This document shows, piece after piece, positions 11,692 to 22,945 of a DNA stretch of 64,000 nt. The stretch comes from Arthrobotrys musiformis (Eukaryota; Ascomycota; Orbiliomycetes; Orbiliales; Orbiliaceae). The stretch covers positions 1,612,001 to 1,676,000 of the forward strand of contig JAVHJL010000012.1 in assembly GCA_036971715.1 (NCBI GenBank), given 5' to 3'. How positions within the stretch are numbered: position 1 is the first letter of the stretch; each line of letters begins with the position of its first letter. The translations under genes and the position numbers were made by a program. The notes beneath the pieces are model-generated. The model worked only from the letters and a program-made list of their open reading frames with translations, was not told the DNA's origin and did no database searches.

Positions 11692-11983
11692 TAGTATTTT
11701 TTTCTTCTTTCTTTTTTGTACAGTTAGCTACCAGAGGTTTTCGCACAACGTTTTCGCGAATAACTCGACGAAACTTTCTTTCTTTTTTATAAAAACAGAA
11801 AAGTATTATTCCAGTCTCGACACTAGAACAGCCTGTGTTGTCGTATTATTCTATTCAACAGACTATTTTCGAAAATGTAATTTTTATTTAACTTTGTTCT
11901 AGAAAGAAATTAATATTAATTTTTTTATTTTTTTTATAAAATGTTGTCGTAGTCGCTTCGCTGTTTTTTAGACTGAAATTCTG

Positions 11984-12160
11984 ATTTGACACAACAAATA
12001 TATACAAAAGTTATAACACAAATTTTTATAGTATAATATATTATTGAATTTTATTATTTATTATATTTATTATTATTTATTTTATTTTGCAAATAAATTT
12101 TTTTTTATGATCGTAGAACAAAAATTGAGGCTGTAATACAAGCGTAAAGTTGTGTCAAAT
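11984..12160. mobile_element. MITE with 12-bp TIRs and 6-bp target duplication
   Basis: A 177-bp very A/T-rich block starts ATTTGACACAAC (11984-11995) and ends GTTGTGTCAAAT (12149-12160), a perfect 12-bp inverted repeat. It is flanked on both sides by ATTCTG (11978-11983 and 12161-12166), a clean 6-bp target-site duplication. It contains no ORF. It sits in or next to the LINE 3' tail, so it inserted after the LINE. The superfamily is unclear because 6 bp is not the usual TSD length of Tc1 (2), hAT (8) or Mutator (9). Confidence 0.85.
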
Positions 12161-12166
12161 ATTCTG

Positions 12167-12873
12167 GTAACTAACTTACCAATAAAGCCTGGAGCCCAGG
12201 AGGCTCAGATCAGGCGTCGTCCCTTAGAGACGATTACACACACACACTACCATCGAATCGAGAATCGTAAATCCACCGGGATTGTCTTTTGAGTCTACAC
12301 TACATAAATATGTTCGGCTGTTTTCAACCCTCAATCTAGCGCCAAAGGAAGTATTAAATATTAAATCCCGTACGAACTCATTCAACACGCGGGCAGATAC
12401 GTTAAAGCGCCAACATGTCGACTTCGAAAATTTCCCCAGCGAGCGCAATGGTAAGCATCAACTTCTGAAATACAAATATCGTAGCGCATGCCAAATGAGA
12501 TGAGCTCTGACCAGGATGCTCTGGCGTAGCTTGAGTATGCCACTACACTTCAAGCATTAGTTGCCGCGAGCGCAATGCATAAGTTTTGCGTGACGGACAC
12601 TGACCGAGTAAGTCTGCCCCAATCCTCAATTTCAAATGTAACCCTCCCACATGCACAACCTTCGAAATATTAATTCGCATCCTAAAGGCCAAAATGGATC
12701 ATTTTGCTCGTGTATCCTCGGAGCTTCCACTTTCTACATGGAGTTTGGTTGCCGGAGAATTCGCATTATTCGAGGTCTATATCGCCGAGCGATGCCCAGG
12801 CCCCCTTGGAAGCATTATTTACGACTACCTATGCCGCCAAGTCTCGGAAGAGCCGGGAGCATCCGCTTCACGA
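12167..12873. other. no gene recognised
   Basis: Spacer between the MITE and the Gypsy relic. A small hairpin-forming CCTGGagcCCAGG lies near 12187-12200 and a CA repeat at about 12236-12246. Short ORFs at 12282-12503 and 12651-12957 show no domain. Confidence 0.4.
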
Positions 12874-13180
12874 TCAGGGGACTCCTTTCTTAAGGATACT
12901 ATGAAGGTTCTCCATTTGTTCGATATGTTTTTCGGCTTCCGGTACAACTTCTTTTGAAAGGAGTAGGGGCAGGAAAGCCTTAGGATTCCATTCACGCAGT
13001 CTTTCATACGGAGTATGTTTAGTGGCACTATGCTGGGAGGTGTTATATGTGAATTCTGCTGACGGCAAAAATGGGATCCAATTGTTTTAGACGTAATTAA
13101 GGAAGCTGCAAAGATATATTTCGAGGGTTTGAATAAGGCGTTTTGAGGCTCCATTAGTCTAAGAGTGAGACTTTGTTGCG
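12874..13180 (-). pseudogene. Ty3/Gypsy integrase fragment
   Basis: Minus-strand reading gives the conserved integrase-core end: a TNGASKRLIQTLE stretch equivalent to the usual TDGQTERVNQTLE, then WIPFLPSAEFTYNTSQHSAT and TPYERL. Two in-frame stops interrupt it, TAG just before TNGA and TAA before NNWIPF; in both, the family has Gln (CAG, CAA), so both are CpA-to-TpA changes typical of RIP. Only about 100 codons remain; no reverse transcriptase or LTR was found next to it. Confidence 0.75.
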
Positions 13181-13367
13181 ATATTGATTTTTGATCTAGC
13201 TAGACGATATTATAAGGCAAATGCAACAATTAGCATTGGAAGTAGGGATCGGAATAGCAGACATGGGTAAGGTAGCAGTTTTACGAAAGAACTTACCGAG
13301 AATAGTGACAGTCCTAGTTCCCTTCCAGAAGTTCGCGTTACAACCAGTTGCCTGAAGTAAGATCTTC

Positions 13368-15456
13368 ATGGTCTCCACCACATTATCTCTGTCTCCAAAT
13401 ATCTTATTGTCTTCATGTGATCTAGATCGTGTAGCCCCCTTGCCAGACATTTTGCCAAGCCCTATGGAAATAGATATCAGCGCAAGTGAGGACTTCCTTA
13501 AAACTCCAGTGGTAGGCGATTATACTGTTGGTGGAATCAAAGAACCATTGCAAGAATTGTTCGAAGATTTGCTAGACAAATATGCCATGGAGGAGGAGGA
13601 GATCTTGAACAAAATATGGAACGCCAAATACGGGAAATGGCCGAAAGTCAATCTACCCCCCCTCAAATCAGTATCGCCAGCGTCATCGCCGGAATACAGA
13701 TATACCCTAAAGTCGAAATTTTCCAAAGCAAATCTATTGAAAGTCCCAATGCGATACAGAAAGGAGCGGAAATTAGCATCCTTTGAATGTGGAGAGGAAT
13801 TCGAATCAGGGAACTATTTCTCTAAAGGCCAGCTTGTTAAGTTGATTATTACCGCCCTTTTGGCAGCGAATATAGTACTGAAGTTAACTGCCAATTATAA
13901 CTATACGCATGTTCTGCTCAGCTTTACAACAGATGGAGAGAGGACTTATAGTGCGGTATTCGATACTGGGTTCAGATATAGCGCCCTTGATAGGAACTTC
14001 CTGGAGAAAGTTATCGAGCCAGCAATTTTGTTGGAAAAAGGGGACGTCAAGATCGAAGATTTACCCTGAACATATGCCGTTAACGGATTCGGAGGTGGCG
14101 TCGACAGGTTCACAAAATCGGCTTTCTTAACCCTTTACATTCCGGATTGCTCAGGGAAGTGTCTTGTGGTAACGTGGTTGTGAAGAGGTGATTTATGATT
14201 AGCAACGATTTAAAATGTAATTTGTTAATTGGAATAAATATTATGGAATTGGAGGGAGTCAATATCTCGCCAGCGGATTTGTGCCTATATATGAGATGAC
14301 ACGAAAATATGAAGGTTCCGGCGTCTTGCCACAAGAGAACCTACAATCAGAAATTCCAGTCAGAACTCAGAAAGCGATAAACCTAAAAACGGAGGACATG
14401 ATGAAGTTGCCATTGAGGCCGATTGGCTTGGTGGACATCAAAACCTATGTGTTTACCCCAAATCGAGTCTTGGCGGATGTTGGAGTTCTCGTTCCGGGAT
14501 CGTTGGTTACGGATATAGAGCCGTCGGTATAGATCCATAACCCAGGAGAAAGTGGGCAAGAGAACGGCGGCGTTTATCTTTCGAAAGGTACCGTTATCGG
14601 TACCATATCGCTAATGTCGGATCCCAGAATGAACTTATGGGCGGAGGCAACAATGGACATGCAAGTAACGACCGTGACTAAGACCGCAGGCTACGGTACA
14701 ACGGAAAAGCTTTTGCCGCCATTGCCCGCGGCCCCCGACATACAAATGCTGAATTGGTCTGCGCCTGGTCGTAGAGACGACTACGCCTACAAAACGGGAG
14801 ACGTTAGCTTCAACTTGTACGGAAGTCAAGGGGTACCAGACTACTTGGTTGGGTATCAATACGGAAACTGCAGATACGACAACCAGCCAGGCCCACTGGC
14901 TACCTCAATTCCTCCTGGTGATACGAGGGGAGGAATGCAGTTCGATGTTGAGGTGGATTTGGCGGAGGCGATGAATTCTAGTATGACGATCAAGGATAAC
15001 GGGATGAGCGAGAATTTGAGAGTGAAGTTGAGGAGAATGGAGTTGGAAGAGTTTTACCAGGTGATATTGGAAGAAAAGAGGTTAGACCGCAGCGAATCAC
15101 CAAAAACGAAGGTGATAAGGAAAAGGTTGAAGTCGATAATGAAGGATACAGCGAAGTCTATTCTAAATAAAAAGGTTAGCTTTCAACCAAAGAAGGATAT
15201 ATCGTTAGTGGAGCAACACGAAGACGAAGACTGCAATTATCTGGATATGCCGCCTGAGAATAGTTATGTGATGGGAAAGGCGTTTGCGGCGCAGGCTACA
15301 ACATCGACGAAGCCGCCGGCAGCACCGGATGAACGATCTGAAGCGTCGAGGATTATCCCGCAGTCTTCCCCGGCACCTGTCGAACCGGAGCCCAACCCCA
15401 ACGACCGGAAATGGCGATGGTTAGACAAACACAAAAATTGTTCCGGTTTTCAGTAA
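13368..15456 (+). pseudogene. LTR-retroelement fragment with retropepsin domain
   Basis: An ATG ORF (13368-14069) has an acidic N-terminal part and ends with a retropepsin-like active site, YSAVFDTGFRYSAL. After a frame change the sequence continues through the end of the protease fold (LKCNLLIGINIMELEG, about 14209-14252), then a linker typical of the protease-to-RT spacer (PNRVLADVGVLVPG; SKGTVIGTIS at about 14577-14606). A TAG at about 14530 interrupts this. The last block (14614-15456) is Lys/Glu-rich then Pro-rich and stops before any reverse transcriptase. So gag end, protease and linker survive; RT, RNase H and integrase are absent on this strand. Confidence 0.65.
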
Positions 15457-16189
15457 TAGCTGGAGCCTTCAACGCCACTTTCGAGACCAGCATCTGGCTC
15501 GCCACACACCTGGGACAGTATATATTTGCCCTTTTACTAGTTCCCCGTGCACATACTCAACAACCGACGAGTCAAGCTTCAAGAATCACCTGCTACTGAT
15601 TCACGACTTCAAGGCTTTAAAGACGAATACTATATATATTGATCATAAAAAGGTCTACTAAATGGTCCGAAATTCTTCTGCTCCCAGCTCTTCATTGCTC
15701 CCCCAATTTATTGTTTTTACATTTTTTTTTTATCCCTGATTACAGGTGTACCGTGGTCGGTAACATACTTTTGTACATTGCTTTGGTTCAGAAGAATTAA
15801 AATAGATGAGGCATATACTATATTTCTCAGAGGGTCAGAGGAGGCCCCATGGATTATGATGGATTGAATTTCATAGAAAACCCACTTTTAAGCTTAAGAT
15901 ATTCTTGAAAAGGTTCTCTCGAGGTTTTACGGCCAGCCTCCCTGAGATAGAACTAATACACGTATGCGGGGTAAGATAGTAATGAAAGTTTACGGTTTGT
16001 CTTAGAACGGCCGGATCTATCGCATAGATCTATCGCAGGCTCATCCTAATTTTAACTTAAACGCAATTTTTAATCGTAGACCGAAATCGTCTAGTTAGCT
16101 ATCTCGACGAATATTCCTTAAATTATCTCTGCTCCCTGCAGATAAATTAACTAGAGCTCTGATCCTAATGAATGTATCTTCATGTTCTT
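15457..16189. other. no gene recognised
   Basis: 3' flank of the retroelement relic and the intergenic space to the convergent kinase gene. A 62-codon ORF overlapping the retroelement end (15411-15599) has a hydrophobic stretch but no other support. Confidence 0.4.
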
Positions 16190-17333
16190 TTAGTGGGAGC
16201 CTGCCCAGTCATAGTTGTATTCGTTGATACGACTCAGTCCGTTTCTGTAGCATTCCGTGAGAAGTAGAGTTCTTAAGTAGTAGTAGTTTGGAGTTGAATA
16301 GTAGCCCAGCCCCCGAATATGTTCCAGCATATGAAAAATACCCAAGGGGAGGCCCGAGCAAAGGCTGCGTGGGGTGATATTCTTCTTGGCTTTTTCTAGC
16401 TCTAGAATTCCAACAATATTTTCAATTCCTTGCCAGGGCAGCTCGCCGTTGAGAAAGTAAATGAGCACGTAGATAAGAGATTCAAGGTCATCCCGGCGGG
16501 AAGGGAGATGACCAGCAAGAACGTTAATCGAACAATACCGTGCGGTTCCTATCATTCTACCAGTCGGGCAATGTTTATCTTTCAAATGCTGCTGAGTAGT
16601 TAGGTCCTTCCAGCCGTCGGATAACCCAAAGTCAAGTATGAACACGGAGTCTCTCTTGTCGCCCCGGCCCATCACTAGGTTCTCTGGCTTTATATCACGA
16701 TGGAGGACCCCCCTCCTATGAATACTCTCGCAATGGTCCAACTGTATTTAATTCCAGCGTTTAGTATATTTCCCCGCACTTTTGTTGCATCAAACAGCAA
16801 TTTCACAGAGAAGGATAATGTCAGAGAGTACTGTACCAACTGAAGTCCGAGTTTTAGAACTGTTCCCACGCTAAATGTTCCGCCACAGAACTCAAGAAGA
16901 TATTTGAGGTCCTTGCCGAGAGACTCCATGAATAGAAATGAGCCTCCTCTATCGGAGAGATAGTCCTGAATAACTGGGATTCCAGATATTCCGCAAAGCT
17001 GCCTAGATTGTTAAATGGTGTTACAATCGATATTTCTATTAACAGGGGTCGCGTTGTACCCAAAATACCTGTAAATCTGATATTCGTGCCAGAGGACCTT
17101 GTGCCGCTGGTTGTCAGGTTCAAATTTTACAACTAGCTCCTTTATAGAACCCGATATTACTCTGTGACCTAGTTTATATTAAATTTAGCGACTAGTGTTT
17201 TTTTTTTTGTTCCTCGCTAAGAGTCTGGCTAAACTGCCCGTCAAGCTGGGGATTGCGTACATAAGAATGTTTCTCCGTAGGCGCCTCCACCAATCTTTCC
17301 CCCGATTATATATTCCGAACAAAGTAGCGACAT
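16190..17333 (-). CDS. casein kinase 1-like Ser/Thr protein kinase
   Basis: Four exons fit splice motifs and phases exactly: 17333-17261, 17168-17069, 17002-16837 and 16741-16190, with introns of 92, 66 and 95 nt; total 891 nt, 296 aa. Exon 1 starts at an ATG and has the glycine loop KIGGGAYGETFL. Exon 2 gives the catalytic lysine (VVKFEP) and exon 3 the N-lobe end (LCGISGIP, MESLGKDLKYLL). Exon 4 carries HRDIKPEN, the metal-binding DFG, and the CK1 signature GTARYCSIN...SRRDDLESL, then ELPWQG. All catalytic residues are present. CK1 enzymes phosphorylate acidic Ser/Thr sites. It lacks the long C-terminal tail of housekeeping CK1s and looks like one of the divergent accessory CK1-like kinases of filamentous fungi. 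Confidence 0.85.
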
Positions 17334-19028
17334 TAAAGGCTGTTCTTTTGAGCTATGCTGTGGCTGCATCGAGTACAGATGGGGAATTCGGGGCTTGAAT
17401 TGCACCTCAGCCGAGCCTTATCCATGCAAGTCCCGAAATTTGAGGATAGAATATAAAAAGACTTGCCTGAGGTATCGGGAAAGATATATCTATATAGAAA
17501 GCAAAAAAAGAAAAACAAGATCGGAAAGAGGGGACAGCATGATATAAGAGTGAGGCATAAAGGAAAAGCATTAAAATCCTCAACAAGCCTATGCATGCGT
17601 AATTTGGCTATCTGTTGAACTAATCCCAAAATGCTACGACGGGTAACCCACACGATATATCGATAGGGCATACATTAGCTTAGTTGATATATTCCCTATC
17701 CGTTGTAGTCCCATGACGTTCGATTAGGGATGGGTTTTACCAAAAACTAACAAGGCTAACGTGCAGTTTCAAACACGCACCTCTAAGGCTTTACAGACCG
17801 GAACCGGTGATACTGTGCAAGACAGAAACTAGCTTGTGGGGCTTCGTGGGATGATCATGTATGGAATAACGTCTCTCTATAGTCACAGAATATATCCTCG
17901 ACATAATGCATATATCGGATGTTATGATATTAATTTCATATCCGCTGCATGCACGTTGCAAAGGTGTTTTTACATTGAGATAGATAGATTATGAACATAG
18001 CTGTATTCACCTACTTTATCACAGCAAGAACTAGCTTTCAAAGTAACTAAGATCGCTTATATAAAATGAGGAAAGAAAGGTCCACCTGGCCGAAGAAGAC
18101 TAATTATAACGAATGTTTGGAGATGGTGTGAATGGTTGTATGAATGCGCCTAAGGAGGGACGCAAAGTCGCTAGCATGTGATAAAAAAGCCTATCCAATT
18201 AGCTGCGTGTATATATTTCCGTATAGTATAGTGCAAGCGCCGTAACGATATCCAATGAGAAATGCAGAATACTGATAGAAAAGATGGGTTTTATGCACGT
18301 GCTCAGCTGAGATCATTTATGTAACGATGCTGCCGAGACAATGCTGGTCTCGAGGCAAGCAAAAATTTGTGATATAGAATCCTAGTGTCTGCGTGTACCT
18401 CGAATCTAAATATTTCTCTTAACTTTCGTCGGCGGAGCATACCCGATCACACCACAAGGAAAGCGGAAATCACCGTTTAGCCTAGCTTCAATGCCAGGGG
18501 GCTAATTGAAGTTGACACTTAGCCTCGATTATGAGAATTACTCGGTGTGGTGGGGCTCAAAGTTGGTATATGTGAGACCACTTTCACAATAGCATCGCGA
18601 TATATGCATGATATTGGCACAGGACCAAGCCTACGTCAGCTGAGGTAGGATTCGAGCCTGGTTGAAGTTACCTAGCTGCAGTACTTGCAGATTGGTATCG
18701 CCTGGTACCCAAATTTAGTGGTTGTAGAAATAGGACCTCCGCTTCAGCAGTTCAGGCTTCCCCTGTTGCATATTGGGCGAATGGCCGCGAAAATATGTAG
18801 AAGGTTTACTCTCCGAATGCTTTGACATGCAGAAGCAAACTCCCGGTCTGAGCTAGAATATGTCAGAAGTTTGAGGAGGGCACCCTTTATGGTGCGGCCT
18901 GTCCGGTTCTTACTCCAAATTCCATGCTTTAAATACCTTGGAGTTGTTCCTGGCCTCTTCTCTTTGTTCGGGCGTGTGGTATCGGATTTCCCTTTCCCTC
19001 GTACTCGATTGCCATCGAAATTCTCAGA
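17334..19028. other. gene-poor stretch
   Basis: Promoter side of the kinase gene and about 1.6 kb with no supportable gene. A near-perfect 20-bp palindrome (CCTACgTCAGCTGAgGTAGG) lies near 18631-18650. An ORF at 18938-19126 overlaps the start of the next gene in another frame and has no domain. Confidence 0.4.
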
Positions 19029-20084
19029 ATGATCTATTTAGAAGGCTTGAGCATACAAGCTCTCCCACCCCATACCCAAGAAAGTGCAGAAAAGGCAGCA
19101 ATCCCCGGCCCTATTTCAGACCTTGAATACGACAGCTTTGCAAATATTACTACACTTCCACAATTTCTCCTAGTAGACAATCTTCCGATTGTCGAATATT
19201 TAGCCCGGAACAGAAGAAGGCATATCTGCGATAACATATTCTACTTTGCACAAGACGCTTTGAATAGCAACTCCGGACTCAGTCTCCCCTGCGATACTCA
19301 GACCTTGAAATCCCCTGGGTTCCTTTGCAGCTTTACGAATAGACATTCCAAGCATTCACAGAAAGGCACAGCTCGTGAAGCTTCCCTGTTTCAAAGAATC
19401 CTAGAAACGGCGACAACATACAAGTGCAGTTTGTCAAACCTCTGTGGCAAATTGACGATTCAGAATCATGCCAGTATAACGAAGCAATATTGGGGGCACA
19501 ACGCTGCTCTCCTACAGCGCCTTGACTTGGTCCGATCCTGTATCGATTACCGCAGCCTGGAGAATGTACTACGCAAGTGCCATCAATTAGAAGAATTCTC
19601 CTACCACCATTTCTCAAAACTCGACGAAACTATACAGTTTCATCCTTATCAAATATTCGCTATCCTTCCGAAAAGTTGCAAGATAGTGTCCATTTTCTGC
19701 ATTGATAGAGTCTCCTGTTCTCATGCCCTGAAAGGAAATACCCCAGTTGTGAGTTATCTGCTCCGTTTGCCGGACCTTGGACGCCTACAGAGAATTGAAA
19801 CTGAGTGGCCAATCTTCGATACGCTTATTTCCTCTAATGTGGCACTCGGGAACCTTAAGCGACTCCACCTTCGGGGAGCCAATATCTGCAGCCCAGGGTG
19901 GCAAACTACGGTGAACGATGTCCGAAGTCTTGGAGGAGTGAGGAAAATAGGGCTCTGGATTCCAAACCTCAAAAACAATACCGGCTACGAATTAGGACCA
20001 TCCGAGCAAAGTCTTGTCCAGATTCTTGGTTGCTGCACGGAAGCGGGAAAACCTGACCAGTTCTGCATGCTGGACGATAATTAA
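19029..20084 (+). CDS. F-box/LRR-like protein, hypothetical
   Basis: A 351-aa single-exon ORF from ATG 19029. The C-terminal two thirds show the loose Leu-rich repeat pattern of ascomycete F-box-family proteins: RLDLVRSC, ENVLRKCHQLEEFSYHH, FAILPKSCKIVSI, LPDLGRLQRIETEW, LGNLKRLHLRGANI. A canonical N-terminal F-box (LPxE...) is not visible, so either the F-box lies in an unrecognised upstream exon or it has been lost. The frame is also open for about 100 nt upstream. If an F-box is present it would act as an SCF ubiquitin-ligase substrate adaptor; without it the role is unknown. A T16 tract follows the stop. Confidence 0.5.
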   Translation: MIYLEGLSIQALPPHTQESAEKAAIPGPISDLEYDSFANITTLPQFLLVDNLPIVEYLARNRRRHICDNIFYFAQDALNSNSGLSLPCDTQTLKSPGFLCSFTNRHSKHSQKGTAREASLFQRILETATTYKCSLSNLCGKLTIQNHASITKQYWGHNAALLQRLDLVRSCIDYRSLENVLRKCHQLEEFSYHHFSKLDETIQFHPYQIFAILPKSCKIVSIFCIDRVSCSHALKGNTPVVSYLLRLPDLGRLQRIETEWPIFDTLISSNVALGNLKRLHLRGANICSPGWQTTVNDVRSLGGVRKIGLWIPNLKNNTGYELGPSEQSLVQILGCCTEAGKPDQFCMLDDN

Positions 20085-20102
20085 TATTAGGCGCACATTC
20101 AC

Positions 20103-20118
20103 TTTTTTTTTTTTTTTT
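20103..20118. repeat. T16 homopolymer
   Basis: Sixteen T directly downstream of the F-box/LRR-like gene. Confidence 0.95.
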
Positions 20119-20285
20119 GGACAGAGGTTGATTGTATTTTATCACCAATATTTAATTTAATACGTTGTATAATTACATAATCCGGCCTAGTCTCATTGCT
20201 TCAGGGTTATACTACAAACCAATCCTCGTTTATCTTAAGACACCGGGGTTGCCTTGAATTTGAGACCAAGATAAGGTTGTGTCTG

Positions 20286-20627
20286 TTATCCTTTAAAATA
20301 CCAATATCTAGAGATATTCATCCAAGTCGCACGATGCTTTGCATCATCCTTCTCAATAGCCATGCGATAACGTACAAGATCTCCCATACACTCTATACCC
20401 GTTAGATCGCATGTGAATTGATTTGATTTGCGGCAAACTTTTAGTAAGTATTGTGAGAATGTATGGATAGCAAAGGTGACAGGGTCTACTGAGCGGGCGA
20501 GGAGTAGGGCTCCCCATAGGTCAACGGATATCGAAGCTCTTGAGTTTATAAGGTTGAGAAGTTTGCAAAAAGCTCCTGAGATTTGGCAAGCCCAGCACTG
20601 GCACCGCGGTAAGTTGAATCTTTTCAT
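20286..20627 (-). CDS. hypothetical 113-aa protein
   Basis: ATG-initiated minus ORF with coding-like composition: an N-terminal Cys cluster (RCQCWACQISGAFC), then helical segments and a C-terminal IEKDDAKHRATWM stretch. No family recognised. A longer plus-strand ORF (20428-20844) overlaps it; I prefer the minus one because its residues are more protein-like. The ATG follows a poly-A8 run on this strand. Confidence 0.35.
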   Translation of the reverse strand: MKRFNLPRCQCWACQISGAFCKLLNLINSRASISVDLWGALLLARSVDPVTFAIHTFSQYLLKVCRKSNQFTCDLTGIECMGDLVRYRMAIEKDDAKHRATWMNISRYWYFKG

Positions 20628-20844
20628 ATTCCCTCAAAAAAAAAACCGATTTATGGGTTGGCGAGCTGCTAGACCAGCCGTTTTCAACTCTTTCGACGTG
20701 TCCCACTCGGCAAAGAGCGGTGAGTGTCTCCGATATTTTTGTGTCCTTTTCGAGTTTTCCAAGACCCTCCCCTCCCACACGCCCAGGAATATCATCCAAT
20801 CCCAAATCCCAGATTCAAGTGATGCGCCCAAACTTATGGTCTAA

Positions 20845-21710
20845 AGTGCGAATGCAAATATGATCCAAATGTTCTGGCGCCTTCGACATTTTGATAGAAA
20901 AGCGCTTGTTCCGTAGAGAAAATAAGATGTCTCTGAATGAATTGCGGTTGATTGTCAAGAGGTCTGAAATGGTGGGGCGCCCGGGCACTTATTGCCCTCA
21001 CTCCTTGAGATAAAGTAGTTGTTGAGGTAGTCCCCCCAGACCGCGATCGATACGGACTTCGGGGGGTATATCTCGTTCCCGCGAGATGGTGGCTTTTGCG
21101 CTCTCACTGGACATATCGTCTTAGTAATGTAGAGCAAGGTATAAGCGAGGTTGGTAGGATGTAGTGAGTATTTTGTCGTAGAGGATGTGGAAAAGTGCAC
21201 TTACAAAAGTTTGTAAGGTTTCTAGGAGGTGATGATGGTTTCAATAGGACCTAAGTATTTGGTGAAAGTTTGGGCTTCGGCCAGGTGGACTTGTACCAGG
21301 TATTTTAATCCTCGCAGCCGATGGATCTAACAAACGAATTTGGTCGGCGAGTGACTGTGGTTCTCCAAAGAGCGCCTATGCTAATATCGATAGATATTAT
21401 TGGTGGAAAGATCCAGGGGGATATATGATCATATGATGGATATGCAGAGTGTGTGATCGATTTGAAATGGAGGACAATCATGCACAGGAGGCGCATGCGC
21501 AGCCCACGGTCAAATATAATATCAATTAGTGCTATAGTATTAGGTTTCTATATAAATTGCAACCTTCCCTAGACCGGTCGCCAGGCCTAGCAAATTGGAT
21601 CCGTTGCGACCAGCTGGCTTGCAGATTTCTCCGGTCGGCTCAATTTCCCCAACTACCTCTCTTCTTACAAGGCCCTTCGTAATCCGAACTTTCACAAATA
21701 TAGCGCCAAC
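20845..21710. other. no gene recognised
   Basis: Spacer and promoter region of the Clr5 gene. Short ORFs at 20955-21200 and 21305-21496 have no domain support. Confidence 0.4.
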
Positions 21711-22574
21711 ATGCCAACATCAAGTCACCAAACCGTCTCAAACAAGCATTATACAAGGACAGTTTTGTCAAAAGCTGAATGGGAGGAATATCGAGAGTTC
21801 ATTCGGGAACATTATCTGAGGAAGGATATGACTCTGGAGAGACTTATATCTCTTCTAAAAGAAAGGTTTGGGGTGGAAGTTACGTACGTAATCTTTCCTT
21901 GAGTAGGTGGCAGCTCCATACTCACAAATAACTTTCGAGTGTAGAAACACCAACTAGAGTACCGCTGTAGATCATGGAAATATCGCAAAAACTTTTCTTC
22001 GAATCATCCCCAACAAAGTGAACGACAAAGTATCATAAGGGTTTTCCCGGCAAATAAAAAGAAGAAGCTAGTAGATCTAAAACAGAAGGACCTACATGGG
22101 TGCTCTAAAGTTCCCAGCTCTACTGCTTTCAGTCCCCACGAAGTTTGGATAAGCCCTCCTACGTTTAATACGCAAGGTCCATCACCGCATCCAACAGTGC
22201 TGAGTAACAAGGAAACGGACGAATTCACGGTACCGATGGGCCTACGGAATCCCCAGATGCTATTCTCGAGATCAGGCGCTCCGATACTGTATAGCTCTTC
22301 TCTGTTCGACGTAGAGTCTGCTCCACGGCTCCCATCATATCCAAGCGCACGATACCAACCCCATGACTTTACCTTCATGGGGGCTTTTAATGGCGGTGTC
22401 CTGCCGTATGAACAAGACCTTTCAACATCGCCGTTGTGGCAACAAACTCTTGAAGGTTCTCCTTTAGGACGACCATATGCATATTATAATCAAGTTTGTG
22501 CTACTCAGAGCACACGCTTGACAAGACATGGGAATGGGAAACCTCGACGCCAGAATAAATCGCGCGATTTTTGA
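21711..22574 (+). CDS. Clr5-domain protein
   Basis: Two exons, 21711-21887 and 21945-22574, joined across a 57-nt intron (GTAATC...GTGTAG) in phase 0, give 268 aa. Residues about 22-80 form a Clr5 domain: SKAEWEEYREFIREHYL, then DMTLERLISLLKERFGVEV, and across the splice YKHQLEYRCRSWKYRKN. Clr5 is a fungal N-terminal domain named from fission yeast Clr5 and found on many putative transcription or silencing factors. The remaining 190 residues are low complexity, Ser/Pro-rich, with no further domain. The intron falls inside the Clr5 domain and restores its last helix, which supports the join. Confidence 0.8.
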
Positions 22575-22945
22575 AGCTATTCGCCCATCATGTAGTCCAC
22601 CAGGCCACCTGTAGGGGAATTCGAAGCCGGAACCACTGAGACGGAATTCCCGTTCCCTTTCCGTTCTGCCACCTTGAATCTTGCGGGCCAGTCGGATGCA
22701 ATGAATACATGTACAAGTCTCCCCGCTTTCTTGCTTTGCATATAAAGCTTTACCACAAACCCCGCGTACGGGATCTCGTTCTATACGGCGGAGTCGGTCC
22801 CGAAGAAGTAATTCAAGGTCTGATATTAGCATATAAAATATTTACTGTCTATATAGGCCGCTAAAAAAACTACAAAAAAAGAGCCGAGGCGTCAAATAGG
22901 GGTGTTTCTTGAATTCCGTCTATGGCTTTAAACTAAGATACCAAT
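22575..22945. other. convergent intergenic region
   Basis: 3' ends of the Clr5 gene and of the next, convergent gene. A GAGCCGAGG-type spacer and A/T-rich tracts only. Confidence 0.4.

Larger units (their letters stand above)
6891..11977 (+). mobile_element. LINE (non-LTR) retrotransposon, decayed
   Basis: A plus-strand element with a T-rich leader, ORF1 (7573-8550), ORF2 (8551-11691) with endonuclease, reverse transcriptase and CCHC domains, and an A/T-rich 3' tail. There are no LTRs. The element carries a nonsense codon and two frame changes in ORF2, so this copy is dead. The outer limits are approximate: the left one is set at the first iterated leader motif, the right one at the inserted MITE. 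No target-site duplication was identified. Domain order and the C-terminal CCHC place it among L1/Tad-like clades that use an APE-type endonuclease. Confidence 0.85.

Noticed and set aside
18620..18700. tRNA-like T-arm (GATTCGAGCC) sequence
   Set aside because: No matching D-arm, anticodon stem or acceptor stem could be paired on either strand.
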